From Artocarpus heterophyllus (Eukaryota > Streptophyta > Magnoliopsida > Rosales > Moraceae), in assembly GCA_025403435.1 (NCBI GenBank), contig CM046335.1:8064103-8128102 (forward strand): 64,000 nt of DNA, read 5' to 3'. Below are positions 1 through 12,201 of this stretch, one piece after another. The translations under genes and the position numbers were made by a program. Position 1 is the first letter of the stretch. The number at the start of each line of letters is the position of its first letter. Under the pieces are notes generated by a model. That model was not told the DNA's origin. It worked only from the letters and a program-made list of their open reading frames with translations, and did not search any database.

Positions 1-1150
1 GGAGCGATTCAACAGCATTTTTCAGCTCTCCACTTGAACTCCAGAGATCAAGTATCAAAATTGTTAATTAATTCTCTTTTATTTACTTCATAACTACCCT
101 CATGAAAAAAACTGGGGCACTTGAGCTGCAACATAAAATTAAAGAAAAAAAAATACCATTTAGCAATTGGTATTAAGACAAGAAAGAATATTAAACCAAC
201 AATTCGAAATAACATCCATATCTACATCCCAAAAAAAAAAAAAAAAATCTCATGTTAGCTCAGCAAAGACGATATATTTTTTTTTTCTTTCTATTTTCTT
301 ACTTTCAGTATTGCATAAACAAATAATAAATTCATATATCTGTGTAACCAGGAAATTTTATGTCGACACTTTATTGAGGCAGGAGAGTCAGAGGCAGAAT
401 CACCAAAAAAAATTTTAAAAATAAAAATAAAAATCTACAAGCTAGATAAATTGATAGTCAGAAGTCAGAACAATCGCATCGCCTAGCTCACCAATTTAAG
501 TCATAAACTAGGCAAAATGAATAAAAGCAAAAAAAGCAAATTAAAAATCAAACAATTAAAGTTTTTTCTTTTTTCGTTGAAAAAAATCACACAATTAAAG
601 TTGAGGAGAAGAAAAAAGGCTATAACTGATTATCCGCAAAGGAAACCAGACAAAATCTGCAACTTTTCTTCCGTATAGTAACCTCGCTGAATTCAGATTA
701 TGCAAAACCTAGAGAAGACCAAAAAAGAAAATACTTTTCCATTTCTTTTTCTCCGTGCTCACGCAATCCAAACAGAGTACAAATGTTAATTCAAACTGCA
801 TTTTCGCTTAAAGATAAACAACAGCTAAAATAAAGCAAAAAAAAAAAAAAACCTGGAAATTTTCAATTATCAGGATTTTTGCAAGTCTTTAAAGACGTGA
901 AATTCTGAGAAGCTATACTCACCAATGATGCTGAATTGATAGGAGGATCCGAAAGAGGAAATAGAAAAGAAATAGATCACCAATGTGTATGAAATTTTCT
1001 CGGAGAAAACGAGAGGGAAAATCAAGAGAGATGAACTTCTGTAGAAATTTTTAGAGAGAGAAAGATTTGTTGGATTACTAACGAAGCCATGGGAGGAGAG
1101 GCAGAGGGGGGTGGGGGATTCCGCTGAAGAAGCAAACGAGAAGAAACCAA
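1..1150 (-). other. Probable 5' leader exon and start of first intron of a gene running leftward out of the window
   Basis: On the minus strand, about 1110 to 923 looks like a pyrimidine-rich plant 5' UTR with CTCTC tracts. It ends at a strong splice donor: exon end at 923, then GTGAGTAT reading leftward. The AT/T-rich DNA from 922 down to 1 then looks like intron. No long ORF is present, so the coding part would lie left of base 1. A short upstream ORF starts near 1090 with ATGGCTTCG. This rests only on composition and the donor site; no protein homology is available in the window. It could instead be ordinary intergenic DNA. Confidence 0.35.
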
Positions 1151-1159
1151 AGATATAAT

Positions 1160-1570
1160 TATAACAAAAACAAATATCAATTAAATTAAGAAATTAATTA
1201 TTGCTTTTAATGATTTTTTTTCTTTTTTATATTTAATTAAAACATTAAAGGAAAAAATGCTTGGTAAGAGGTCTCAAAGCCCGGCCCAGCAGCCTGCCCT
1301 ACCCTGCACTTGGTCAGGCCTAGCCTTTCTAACTTGGCCTTTTAGAGTACTATAAAGCTTTAACCTCAAATCTTTATAAACACTAAGACGCTATCAATTT
1401 TTCAATTAGATGATTATTTATATAATTTTTGATATTTAATTATATTTATTATATTTATAAAATATATCACAAATTTAAATATAAATTTGTTTAAATCATA
1501 AATTAAAAAAAAATAAGAATTTCTATTATTCAATACGTTATATAATATTTAGAAATATTTTTTTTATACA
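1160..1570. other. AT-rich spacer without a recognisable gene
   Basis: Mostly A/T tracts. A short GC-richer patch near 1270-1340 has GGCCC-type runs. I see no ORF with familiar protein motifs and no RNA gene. Confidence 0.5.
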
Positions 1571-2102
1571 TAGGAGTCATTTGTTTCACATATTTGAACA
1601 ACTCTTTAGTTTTAAATCTTTAGAATCATTTACATACATGTTTATTTTCCCTAAAATTGAAATCAAATTAATCATTTGAATTCAAATTTTTAGTTTTCTC
1701 CTCTCCCTTGAACTTGTTAGACTCGAATATATTTGTTATAGTAAAAGTTAAAATTATTTCTCCTACATTTGAGCCCAAAAAAACATAATTTCTTATTTTG
1801 ATATCCAATTAAAACTATTCTTTTTTTGTTGCGTTTCTACTAAAGAGAGAAATAAATCAAGATCCATATTGCATATTTTTTAGGACCATAAACATTAAGA
1901 TTTTGTTACGTTTGTAAAGAAATCAAAAACATTTTCCACTGTCTATTTAAACACAAATTTCAATTTTATTCCATATTCAAATTGACACTTTAAATGTACA
2001 TCTAAATGTCAAATAGCAATTCAAATCACTAATTTAAATCGCATAACTCAAATCAAAATAATTCAAATCAACACAATTTAAATCTATTTACTAAATGGAC
2101 CC
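1571..2102 (-). mobile_element. Tourist/Harbinger-like MITE copy, related to the element at 21979-22523
   Basis: The reverse complement of this stretch aligns almost end to end with 21979-22523. Both share the same order of phrases, for example GATTTGAATT, TATGGAATAAAATT and ATGCAATATGGATCTTGATT (20 bases identical in both). It has no coding capacity. The outer ends resemble the TIR of the other copy (GGAGTCATTTG at the left, AATGGACCC at the right), but they are eroded and I could not define a clean target duplication here. Confidence 0.6.
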
Positions 2103-2242
2103 TCCGTAGCCTCATAATATTATACATCAATTTTTTATTAAAAATAATTTAAAAATTAAAAATTACAGGTTTAAGGTTACTGTCCTGGGCAAATCAAATG
2201 TCAAAATAACTTGTGGAGACATATAAAAATACTGTTTTTTTC

Positions 2243-3240
2243 TCAACTTTCTTTGATAAGGTATCTTCTTATTCCCTTGGAGTGTATGTGTGCTGCCTCA
2301 ACAAGAGGTTTTGAAGGCCAAAGTCTGAAATTGCCACTGGGTTGGTCTCTAGACTCCAGATCCCTTAAGAGAGTATCCGAGTGATGCGACGGTGACAGCT
2401 CTAGGGAAGGGTCGACATTCTTGTGAACTAAGGTGGAGTTACAGGGCTTGGGGGGAAGGTTTTGACGCAGGATAGGCTGTGACTTTTGGCTGCGTTTGGG
2501 CGCCAGAAGGCTTCCAAGATCTAGGTTGCTTGGCTGTGTGATCGTCAAAGATAGGATGGTGGCAGATTCTCATCGTAGATTGGTGGTGTTACAATGCTCT
2601 GGGTTATCTGCATATCGGGGGCTTTGGTCACTATGCCGCAGCGAATCTATGGAGGTGACGTTCTCCCTAGTAGGCGGTTCTTATGTGCCAGTGCCTTGAT
2701 TCTTTTCTGGCTCCCTTTCTTGATGATGGCCAGCTCGTCATTGAAGTTTTTATTGTTGTTATTTGGGTTTTTTTATGTTTGTTTTAATTTAACATTTGTA
2801 AATAAATACGTTGATGTTTTTACTGTTTATATTCAGTAGGTCGTTTTTTGTTTAGTTTGTATGTCATGCCTGCTTGTTAATGTTTCCACTGTTTATATTT
2901 AGTAGGTCGTTTTTTGTTTAGTTTGTGTGTCATGCCTGCTTGCTATCAACGGTAGATATGTTGATGTCTATCTAAATTTGATTCTAGGTCGGGTTATTTA
3001 GGTTTGGTTCGATCGATTGGTTTTATCCATTTATTGTGGTGGTCTTTCATAACGAGCTTAATCACGCTCAATTTTACTGCTAAATAAACATTTTCCCTTT
3101 GGGTCTCGACACTTGTGATATAACCCTTTACTTCGTCCATCTTAGTTGATGGATTTAATCCATGTCTGGAATCAAAATCTCCTCTAATAGATGGCCATTT
3201 ACAATTATGCTTGAATATCTACCTTTTTTTAGTTGACAAT
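2243..3240 (+). mobile_element. Decayed retroelement 3' region (LINE-like), with an internal direct repeat
   Basis: A moderately GC-rich stretch with broken reading frames is followed by a T/G-rich tail, unlike the surrounding AT-rich DNA. About 60 bp beginning CACTGTTTATATT and containing TAGGTCGTTTTTTG is directly repeated near 2815-2872 and 2888-2942. Several phrases resemble the poly(A)-ended element at 12720-13691 (TAGGCGGTTCT, TGTTTTAATTT, CGATTGGTTTT). No intact protein is present. The assignment to a LINE-like 3' end is inferred from the composition and that similarity. Confidence 0.35.
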
Positions 3241-3249
3241 AAATTTCTC

Positions 3250-3760
3250 AATAAAATTTTCCATAAAAGAAAAGAGTCAAAATAACTCAACATTTTATTA
3301 ATTTATACCAGAAGTCAGTAATTAATCAAGGCACGTAATCAAATCAAATCAATGATATGTAAGGTTTTTCCTTTTTTTTTTTTTTTTCAAGATTGAAATG
3401 AGAAATTTGAATTCTTTTATCTAAAGATAAGTTCGGTTTGAAATGTGAACATTTCAAAAAGACCAACCTTTTGGTTTACAAATTTTGAAAATAAATATTT
3501 ATGGAAAAGGCCAAAAAGGGTCCAAAAAGATTTTTTTTTTTTTTTTTAAAGACTCCCATTATTATTGTTATATTATCCTTTTTTCCCCGGGATGCCGTTG
3601 TTTTTTGTAATTATTCCTCTATCCCCTAAATTCACTTGTTTATGTAATCACGAAAGAGCAAGAGTCCTAACCATGGAATAACTGTACTCCAGCATTAGGA
3701 CAAGTCTTCATACTGCTACACAACAGAGCAAAATTTCACGCTCTTAAAACAACTTAAGAC
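3250..3760. other. AT-rich spacer with poly-T runs
   Basis: Non-coding AT-rich DNA downstream of oxidoreductase copy 1, with T runs near 3370-3387 and 3530-3547. Apart from a GC-richer patch near 3590, nothing gene-like is seen. Confidence 0.5.
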
Positions 3761-3764
3761 TTAA

Positions 3765-3940
3765 GGGGTGTTTGGAAGGTGGTGGGAACCGGTGGTGAGA
3801 ACCACTTTTACTGTAGCATGTGAAAGCTTTATACTGTAGCAATTTTTTAAATTGTTACTGTAGCATGTGAGAGCTTTACACTGTTTATAACTGAGTTTGT
3901 GGTGGGAACCGTGGTTCCCACCACAATGCCAAACAAGGGG
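3765..3940. mobile_element. Tourist-like MITE, 176 bp, flanked by TTAA
   Basis: Terminal inverted repeats begin GGGGTGTTTGGAAGG at the left and, read on the other strand, CCCCTTGTTTGGCATT at the right. Each is followed inward by GTGGTGGGAACC. TTAA lies directly outside both ends (3761-3764 and 3941-3944), as expected for a PIF/Harbinger-type insertion. The interior holds repeated ACTGTAGCATGTGA phrases. Related copies are at about 6298-6500, 36590-36780 and 46808-46940. Confidence 0.75.
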
Positions 3941-4055
3941 TTAATATTCTTGTACTTATGTACCTTTCCCTAGAACCATAGTCATTGAGTAGCCAAATTC
4001 ATACAATTACAAAGTTCTGATCAAATTTTAATACATAATAATGTTCACTATTCAA

Positions 4056-6959
4056 CTAAGGCTCAACAATGATCTTCCCAGTAGCATGGCCATCAATACT
4101 CTTGGCCCAAGCATCTTCAGCCTCGCTCAAAGGATGCTTTGAGTCAATCACTGTCTTGAGCTTTCCTTCTCTGACCAACTTAACAACATATTCCAAGTTC
4201 TCACGCTTAGGGATCAAAACCATTGGCACCAGCTGCTTCTTGGAAAATGTTAGCTTTTGCAAAAGAAAAGTGGTCATGGCACTGAGGCTTGGTGTAATAT
4301 CGACTACCTTTCCATTTGAGCTTAAATTAGGCTCAAAAGTCGACCAAGGAATGCCCATTGTGCAGTGAATCACTGCGTCATACTTCCTACCAGACGGGCT
4401 TTTCAGAGCCGCCCCATCTGGCGTCTTGTAGTCAACAACCTCGTCGGCACCTAAGCTCTTGACGAGTTTGAGGTTTCGGGCCCCACATGTGGCTGTCACG
4501 TGTGCATTTCCGAGCTTCGCCAGTTGAACTGCATAGTGACCAACACCACCTGATGCTGCAGTGATCAAAACGTTCACTGGATGGCCGCTTCCGTCGATCT
4601 TAAATACTGCAGATTGAGTGAGGGCTTGAAGAGCTGTTAGAGCAGCAACAGGCAAACTTGCAGCATCAGCTGCTGAAACCTCGGGTGGCCTTGTCACAGT
4701 CAAGCTTTCCTTGGACGTGGCAAATTGTGCTAGTCCACCTCCATTCTGCCTTCCATATATAATGATTAAGGAACATAGATTTAATATCATAAAATATCAC
4801 AATTATCAACAATTTATCATGGAAAAAATGAAATCAAAGATAATTTCTTTCAGTGGACGCAGTTGGCAGAACTATATACAGGACCCAAATATCGTTACAG
4901 AATACCAAGCTTGAGAGCATTAGTTTTCGTGTTTTTCTTTTCTTTTCTCTCTCTCATAGAGAATATAAGTACACAAGCATATTACCAAGGGAAAATCAGG
5001 CCCAGATAGGCGACAGTAATCCTTAGGAAAGTAATGGAGCAAAAAGGGGCTTTTGCTAATTTACAAGCAAATTAAACAAGAAATCTCTCAGCAAAAAGAG
5101 AAAAATAAATGGACAAAGACGCAAATTAATTGACACGAAAAACTTACACGAGGGTTAAGCATAGCCACAACTTTGTCACCAGCTTTGAAGTTCTTCACAC
5201 TTGATCCGACCTCTACAATCTCTCCTGCCACATCACCACCTGTTCCAAGAAAAAAAAATCTTCATTCACAAGTCCATTTCTTATATCTTAGACAGAACAA
5301 GACTATGGTATATTAGTATATCTCTGATTTTGGGTGACTGTAGACTATATTTGGCGATAACCTGTTCTATAGTTTAATGCAAGTTTTTCAAAACTTTTAC
5401 TTACCTTACAGATTACAAAGATAATATATTATCTCTTATGTTGATGTGACATTATTTCTCTTCTTTTACATTAAGAGTTTGTTTCAAGGTCTAAGTATGA
5501 AAATGTCACTTCCATGTAATATGGTGTTCAATCTCAAGTAACTTGTCATCAAATATTAAAACGTAGAAAACTAACTTACAAGGAATATGAGGAAACTTGG
5601 AAGGCAAAAGCGGCCGGAATACGCCTTTCTGAACTTTCCAATCAAATGGATTTATACTAGTTGCTTCCACTTTCAGCAATATTTCGTCTTTGGTTGGAAC
5701 AGGAATTGGAATTTCAACATTCTTTACCGAGCACAAAGTATTATTATTAATCAGTTAGTCAATACACTGAAAAAAATTAAATAAAATAAAGCAGGTATTA
5801 TTACTGTTTAGTGTGTGTGGAGTCTAATCATTGCCATGACAATAAAGTCAACACTTAGAGGGTGTTCTAACTATACGTATGCTTAGAGGAGCGTCTATTT
5901 TTAATCTTTAGGGTTATCAAACACGTTAGAGAAAAACACTAAGAGGCACAAAGTGTAATTTGTTTTAAAAGGGCGTTTGGAAACCTAGTTTAACCTATAA
6001 TTTTGTGTTCAACCCAACTTTATTATAGTATTTTTTCTCACAAAATTTGAATATCAGATCAACTTTGGTTTAAACTCTTGTTTTGAACTACGTTCTCAAA
6101 TGCCACAAAAATCTTTTTGTTTATCATAGTGAAATTTTGTAGTATGTGAAGTAGACATAGCAATATAGCCCGCATGTTGAGTGTGGTCCGCTATAACTCT
6201 TATAATTGCTTCTTATTCCTTTAAGTTGAATTGCTAATACTTGACAATTACAATATAAAGCAATAGAGGTATAAGTGTATAAAATATTGAGTAAAATGCC
6301 GTTTAGAAGGATGGTTTTAACTATTAGTTACAACCATAAATAGCATAAAACTCTCACAAACTACAGTAAAAAGTTTACAACTATGAATAGTGTAAAAATC
6401 TCACATGCTATAGTAAAAAAACTATAATATAAATATCTCACATGCTACACTTATTAAACCAAAACTATTAATTTCAACCGTTTTTTCAAAGAGCCTTTAA
6501 GGGTGCTACATTGAAGAAATTAGACAGTATAATGAATCACGTTTGGTTCATCTCATCTCCTCAAGATTTAATTTTGTTTTAATTCAAACAAACATATACA
6601 TATACATATATATATATATATATATGTATTATGATGGCACATTGAAAACACACATATTTGATATTGTGTGCCTATACTCCAGATCAGTCCAGATTAGATT
6701 TACATATCCCATCTTCATGTCACATATCACGAAAATTTAACTTATAAAGGGTAAAGAAACGGAGAAATAAATGTTACCCAAAAATTTGTCTCATAAACCG
6801 AATTGAAGACTATTAGCAATTTAGCATGCAACAGAAGTAAAGAGTAAGAAATGAGACCATTAAATTGAATGTGAAGGATAAATGAATAATAACCTTTAAG
6901 TCAGAAACTCCCCCTCCATAACCACCGTACTGAACGGCATGCATAAGCTTTTCCGCCAT
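4056..6959 (-). CDS. Quinone-oxidoreductase homolog (ceQORH/alkenal reductase-like), copy 1, intact
   Basis: Zinc-independent medium-chain dehydrogenase/reductase of the plant envelope quinone-oxidoreductase-homolog family. These are NADPH-dependent enzymes that reduce reactive carbonyls or gamma-ketols from lipid oxidation, and they associate with the chloroplast envelope without a classic cleaved transit peptide. Exons on the minus strand: 6894-6959, 5580-5721, 5148-5239 and 4056-4745, all with GT-AG borders. Phases match copy 3, giving 329 aa, the usual family length. The nucleotide-binding motif ITAASGGVGHYAVQLAK lies at about residues 161-177 and GADEVVDYKTP follows. The protein ends GKIIVEP. 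No frameshift or stop is seen. A Cys replaces the usual small residue at the exon 2/3 junction (IPCGDVAGE). Intron 1 carries a MITE. Exact substrate is inferred from family only. Confidence 0.9.
6298..6500. mobile_element. Tourist-like MITE in intron 1 of oxidoreductase copy 1
   Basis: The left end reads GCCGTTTAGAAGGATGG and the right end ACCGTTTTTTCAAAGAG, forming a weak inverted repeat. The interior repeats the phrase CTCACATGCTA with nearby AGTAAAAA tracts, as in the other members of this family. The ends are eroded and no clear target duplication was found. Confidence 0.5.
6596..6630. repeat. AT microsatellite (ACATAT/TA repeats)
   Basis: ATACAT units pass into an uninterrupted run of TA dinucleotides. 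It lies in intron 1 of oxidoreductase copy 1 and is a likely length-polymorphic site. Confidence 0.8.
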
Positions 6960-7149
6960 GAGCGTCCAACAGACCACAAAAGGTGACAGCGAACGGGGAA
7001 TCTTTTTCGAAGAAGACCGGTTTCAGAGAGAGATGGCGGAGCCTGGCGCATTGTTATTGGGAAAAGCAATCTTGGCGCATTACGTGGACACGGGTACGCC
7101 ACTCACCGTCGTTACACATCAAAACGACACCAGCAAAAGAATATGAGAA

Positions 7150-8660
7150 ATTGTATATTTTTAAAATTTTTTAAACTAAATAGGAGGTTTCAAATATATC
7201 TGTAGAAAATAAAAATTATTTATATTGTAAATAAAATGGTAAAATATTATTCAATTTAATAAAAAATAATTACATTATAAATAAGAAGGTAAATAAATTA
7301 TTTATATATATGTTGATATTTTATATGTATATTTAAAACTTACTATTTACTACAATTAGTTTTAAAAAGTATAATTTACTACAACTTTTGTTAATTTTTT
7401 TTATAGGATTAAGCCTGTTTCTAACAAAACAATAAATCTTACTCTAAAAAATATACTATATATTAAATTAAGGCCTATAATTTTTTAAGTAACGTAGTTT
7501 TTTAACCTTATGAGGTGAAAAAAAATTTCAAATCATTCACGTCTATTTCCTCCCATGTTTACATATGCTTTTACATTTTAATATACTCTTTCTTTTTTTG
7601 GGGGGAAACATTTTGATTTACTCAAGTAAGAAGGATCTAGACCAAGAGTGAACAAAAAACCCGATAACCCGACAAACCCAATTATCCCATACAGGTTAAT
7701 TCAAGATAACACGAACCTAACAAGTACTTTAGTAGGTTGATCCAACCTAACCCGAAGATTCATTAGGTGGGTTTGGGTTGGAATTTTCCTAACCCATTTT
7801 AACCCAAACTCACCCAATACATTTATATAAATAAATAAAATATTTATATTGTATATTTAGGCACTTGTTGAAGCGGAAGATTGGTAATTATAAATTATGT
7901 TAGTTAACATTTATTAGTTTTTTCTGTAGTTTGTTTGTTAGTTTATGACTTAATATATAAAAACTTGTATAATGCATCTTTTTATCTTTATGTTGATTCG
8001 TGACTTATTGAGATAATGTTGGAACTTTATAAGACCAATTTGTTGTGAATTGTAGTTTTTTCATTCATTTAGGGTTAAATAGTTAGCTTTGATTTTTTTT
8101 TTCTCTTCTATAAAACTCAACCTGATTAACCCACCTAACCCATTTAAACTTTAATTAGATGGCGTTGGTTTTAAATTTTTTGTTGATTGTGTGGGTCAAA
8201 ATTAAAACCAACCTACCTAAAATTTGATTAGGTGGGTTAAAATTTCAAAAACTTACTCAACCCACCTGTTGTTAACTCCAAATCTAGACCAAAGCAATTG
8301 CTTCCTTTTAGTTATCAAAATAGGTGTAAAAACAAAAATTGTAGAAAATGTTACTTTCCCATAACTAATTGTAGTAAATAGCAAGTTTTAAAAATATTTG
8401 TAGTAAATATCAAATTTATGGGGTAAATAATTTATTTACCTTTTCGTTTATAGTGTAAATAATTCTTATTTACATAATAAATAAATTTATGATGCAAATA
8501 ATGCATTTACTCTATTGTTTACAATGTAAATATTTCTTATTTACATTGTAAATAAGTTGTGTGTGTTGTAAGTCTGACATTTACTACAAATATTTTTAAA
8601 ACATGATATTTACTTTAAAAAGTTTTAAAAATTTGATGTTTCTCGCATTCTCCCAAGAAA
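7150..8660. repeat. Large imperfect inverted repeat enclosing a hAT-type MITE
   Basis: The arms are about 7160-7410 and 8340-8600. Reverse-complemented, the right arm matches the left in phrases such as GGTAAATAAATTATTTA and GCTATTTACTACAATTAG (CTATTTACTACAATTAG in the left arm). The arms are AT-rich and full of TTTACATTGTAAATAA-type units. This looks like an old TIR element whose middle was later hit by the hAT-type element at 7643-8281. Its outer boundaries and target duplication are not resolved. Confidence 0.45.
7643..8281. mobile_element. hAT-type non-autonomous element (639 bp) with 8-bp target duplication ATCTAGAC
   Basis: ATCTAGAC lies immediately left (7635-7642) and right (8282-8289) of the element; an 8-bp duplication is the hAT hallmark. 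Imperfect terminal inverted repeats are CAAGAGTGAACAA at the left and, on the opposite strand, TTGGAGTTAACAA at the right. Just inside the ends are AACCCG/GGTGGGTT-rich phrases typical of plant hAT-like MITEs. There is no transposase coding region. Confidence 0.75.
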
Positions 8661-9059
8661 AAACTAGAAGAAAGTAGAAGGGTATGGTTGAAACATAATT
8701 TAATGTTCCGTTTCTTAACAAAATTGCAGAAAAAAGGGCAAGTTCTGGTAGAGTAAGACAGAGGCACATAGAAATCTGGAGTCTAGTCGTGTAAATTTTT
8801 TTTTCCTGATTGTCTAGTCTTATTAATTTACCGCTAAACCACAAGAGCGATAACACCAATATATTAGAAAGTATAAAAATGACCCATTTAACATGATTTA
8901 TATGATATGTGACTTAGATCTCACTTTATGTTAATATTCTAGGACAATAAGGGAAACAGGCTAAATTGATAGTTGAATAAAAATTAACAGACTAAAATAT
9001 TTGAATGGTTAGTAAAGACCATTTAATCTTAAATTAGTATTAATTAAATGATGTGATGA

Positions 9060-9760
9060 CTAAAGTACCCAAATTAAAAACCCTAGCAACCAAGTATGTC
9101 CTTTTCTCTTTTTCTTTCTCTCTCCTTTCCCCCCAACATGTCTCCTCTCTCCCTCTTCATCATTCCCAACAAGAAGTGTGATGGCACCGAAGGAATCACC
9201 GGAATCAAGCAAAGGCGTTGGACATGGAGAGCAACAACACGGGAGTAGGTCTTGCTAGAGTTGAGCGAAGGCTACACTAGCTCACTGTCGTCCATGGCAG
9301 GAGGTGCATGGCGTCAAGTTGGTGAGGGCGGCATGTGTCGAGCTGCAACCTCAATAGTCCCTACGATGGCGTCAGTGACGAGATGCTCACATGATCGCTA
9401 CGACGCCATCATGCCAAGAGCAAACGCTAGAGTCGCACGAGGTCTCACGGAGGGAAGTGCGGGAGTTGTGAAGGAAGGTATCAAAGTCAAGGAGAAAAGC
9501 GACGGAGTTGCATGAGATCTTGCAGAGGAAAGTGCCAGAGTTGTAGAGGGGGGCACCGAGGTCACAAAGGGAGGCACCAAAGTCGCGGAGGAAAGCGCTG
9601 GAGTCTCAAGAGGTTGCCGAAGTCATCGCCAAAGTCACACAAGGTCATCGAAGTTGTCATTAGAGTTGGGAGAGAGAAGAGGACGAGAGAGGGGGAGAGA
9701 GAAGAGAGTGTGTTAGAGTTTTTTTATACAAGATGAAGAAGATGGGGGTAATTTTAAAAT
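9060..9760. other. GC-rich degenerate tandem-repeat island with CT-rich and GA-rich edges
   Basis: A CT-rich lead (9105-9165) is followed by a GC-rich body and a GAGAGA-rich end (9670-9715). From about 9425 the body repeats a loose unit of roughly 35-40 bp around GAGTTG/GAGTCGC and GGAGGAAAGTGC. Short overlapping ORFs exist on both strands but match no family I know and look like by-products of the repeats. A similarly built island occurs at 18775-19240. Confidence 0.45.
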
Positions 9761-9774
9761 TTTACAATAGTTTG

Positions 9775-10690
9775 GCTCATGTACTTAAATATTTTTAAAA
9801 GCGTGCTATTTACTTACATTAAAAATTTAAACTATGCTATTTGGTGTAATTTCCCTAATAAAGAAGAAATTTAAATCATGCTACTTGGATCCAGGTAGAC
9901 ACATGCATGTATTCACTCAATCATCTTATTCTATTTGAGCTAATTACATAATTATACGTCCTTGTGTTAACTATTTCTCGATCTGTCTATCTATTTTTAA
10001 AAATTACAAAACTATCCTATAAATTTTAAAAACTTGTGTTAATTTCATCTCTATATATAGAAAAATTGGGCAAAAAGATATAATTATCTTTATACAAGTA
10101 TGAAAAATATCTTATAAAATTAAAAATATAAAAATTCATAAAACAAAACATTAAATTTCAGAAAAAAAAAAAGATTTTAAGTTTTATGACTTTTTGATGT
10201 TAAAATATTTTTTAAATATACTCCTAAGAAGAAGAATATATTTTACAAACAAATTTGATATAATTAAGGGCATATTTATTTTATCTCTGTATTTTTTTAG
10301 TCTAAAAGGTCTATAAGGGATAAATTTAAAACAAAATTTTCAAATTCAAAAGATACATTTGTAGTTTATTAAAACAGAGGAATAAATTACAAAATAATTA
10401 TAATTACGAGGTATAGTTATATAGTTAACCTTACTCTATTTTGTACTCCAACACATAATATCATTTTAAAACTTATATCTACTTTTGTCTTATATATTAA
10501 GCTTGATCTTTGGAAGTAAACTTTTAATTTTAAAATGATTTAACAATGACAACGTCTAATAATTTATCGGAAAAAAAATTCAATATGCCAATCAATTAAA
10601 ATTAGATGTCAAAATTTACTATGATATATGTCAAATTTGACACCAAAATAGCATTATATTAGAAAATATTTTTCTTTTTTTTTTTTACTT
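9775..10690. other. AT-rich spacer
   Basis: Low-complexity A/T-rich DNA without a supported gene or a clean mobile element. Confidence 0.5.
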
Positions 10691-11049
10691 AAATACTAAA
10701 ATTTAGCGTTGTATACTAATCTAACATTGCATTGCATTTATTTCTCACGTAAGTTTTCTTTCTACAAGATTCAAAGCATTTTATGTGCCCAATTCGAAAA
10801 CCAGAAAAATGAAAAGCTAAAACGACATCACATGTCATTGAGAAGCAGACTCGATGCGACGACATTGACAAGCACAAATATTCACGACAACAACAATCCA
10901 AAACCACACATTATGTAATTTTTTACGCCTTATTATATTGTACATTCAAAAATACCAGTCAGTATAACATACCAATCATCGCACAACCAATTCATCCGAG
11001 GGTAGAAACTATTTTGCCGTTTCACTATATAATGTCCATTGTTCACTCC

Positions 11050-12037
11050 CTAATTCTCCACAATGATCTTCCCAGTCGCATGACCATCCATACTCTCTGC
11101 CCAAGCATCTTCAGCCTTGCTCAAAGGATGCTTAGAGTCAATCGCTGTCTTGAGCTTTTCTTCCTTCACCAAATTCACAAGATACTCGAGATCCTCCCTC
11201 TTGACAATCGTTAGAAGTGGCACCAACTGCTTTGAAGAGAAGGTGAGTTTTTTTTTTTTTTAATGGCGGAAGTCAACAACGCAGATGGACCGGGAGTGAG
11301 GTCTATAACGTTCCCATTCTTAATCAGATTAGGCTCAAAAGTCGACCATGAAATGCCAGTCGTGCAGTGGATGGCTGCGTCGTATTTTTTACCAGACGGG
11401 CGCCTTAGAGCAGCCCCGCACCTAAGATCTTTATGGATTCGATGTTGCAGGCACCACAAGTGGCTGTAACATGCGTGTTCCCGAGCTTTGCTAGTTGAAC
11501 TGCGTAGTGACCCACACCACCGGAGGCAGCAGTTATCAAAACGTTTGCCTGCTTGCCAGTTCCGTCAAGCTTGATCCCAGCAGCTTGTGTGAGGGCCTGG
11601 TGAGCTGTGAGCCCAGCAATGGGTAAGCCTGCTGCTTCAGCCGCCGAGACTTCTGGTGGCCTTGCAAATGTCGTGCTCTCACTAGCCACAACAAATTCAG
11701 CTAATCCGCCTCCAGTCTGCCGATCAAGTATATAACAGTAACACCGTATCATATATGCGTTACAAACAATTAGTTATCAGGAATACAACAAAAAAAAAAA
11801 AAAAAAAAGGAAGTCACATCCCTAAGGATTGTAAGTTGTAACTTGTTTCTTGATAGGCAAATAGTTCCAATTTCCAAGTTGTAAACCTTGTCAAATTTAT
11901 CCAAATTTTCCCTACTAACGCCAAAAAAAAAGAAAAAGAAAAAGAGGAAGAAAGTACCTTCAAAGCGCCGGCTCCTCCACCAAGCCGTTGTACTGAACGG
12001 CATGCATAAGCTTGCCTGCGCCTGCCTTGGCTGCCAT
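11050..12037 (-). pseudogene. Quinone-oxidoreductase homolog copy 2, pseudogene lacking exons 2 and 3
   Basis: Exon 1 (11958-12037) matches copy 3 but is one base short, which shifts the frame after residues like MAAKAGAGKLMHAVQYNG. Exon 4 (11050-11716) keeps the dinucleotide motif ITAASGGVGHYAVQLAK. It then carries a 31-bp deletion removing the DEVLDYKTPE segment and an expanded poly-T tract (about 13 T in place of 7), each a further break. Exons 2 and 3 are absent. Intron sequence alike to copy 3 intron 3 (to about 11879) joins directly to sequence alike to copy 3 intron 1, so one deletion removed about 1.2 kb. About 350 bp of 3' flank still matches copy 3, showing a tandem segmental duplication. 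It cannot make the enzyme; transcription is unknown. Confidence 0.9.
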
Positions 12038-12201
12038 AGCCAAAACCTCTGTGAAGGAGGCGTGGGATTTTGTTGTGGTTTTGTCGTGGATGTTGTTTGG
12101 AAGAGAATAGAATTCCACAGGATTAGATGACGAAAATAGCCATGTAATGAATGTTGAATGCTTTGTCAAGGAAAAACTTCTCCTCGTCCCAAAACGATGG
12201 G

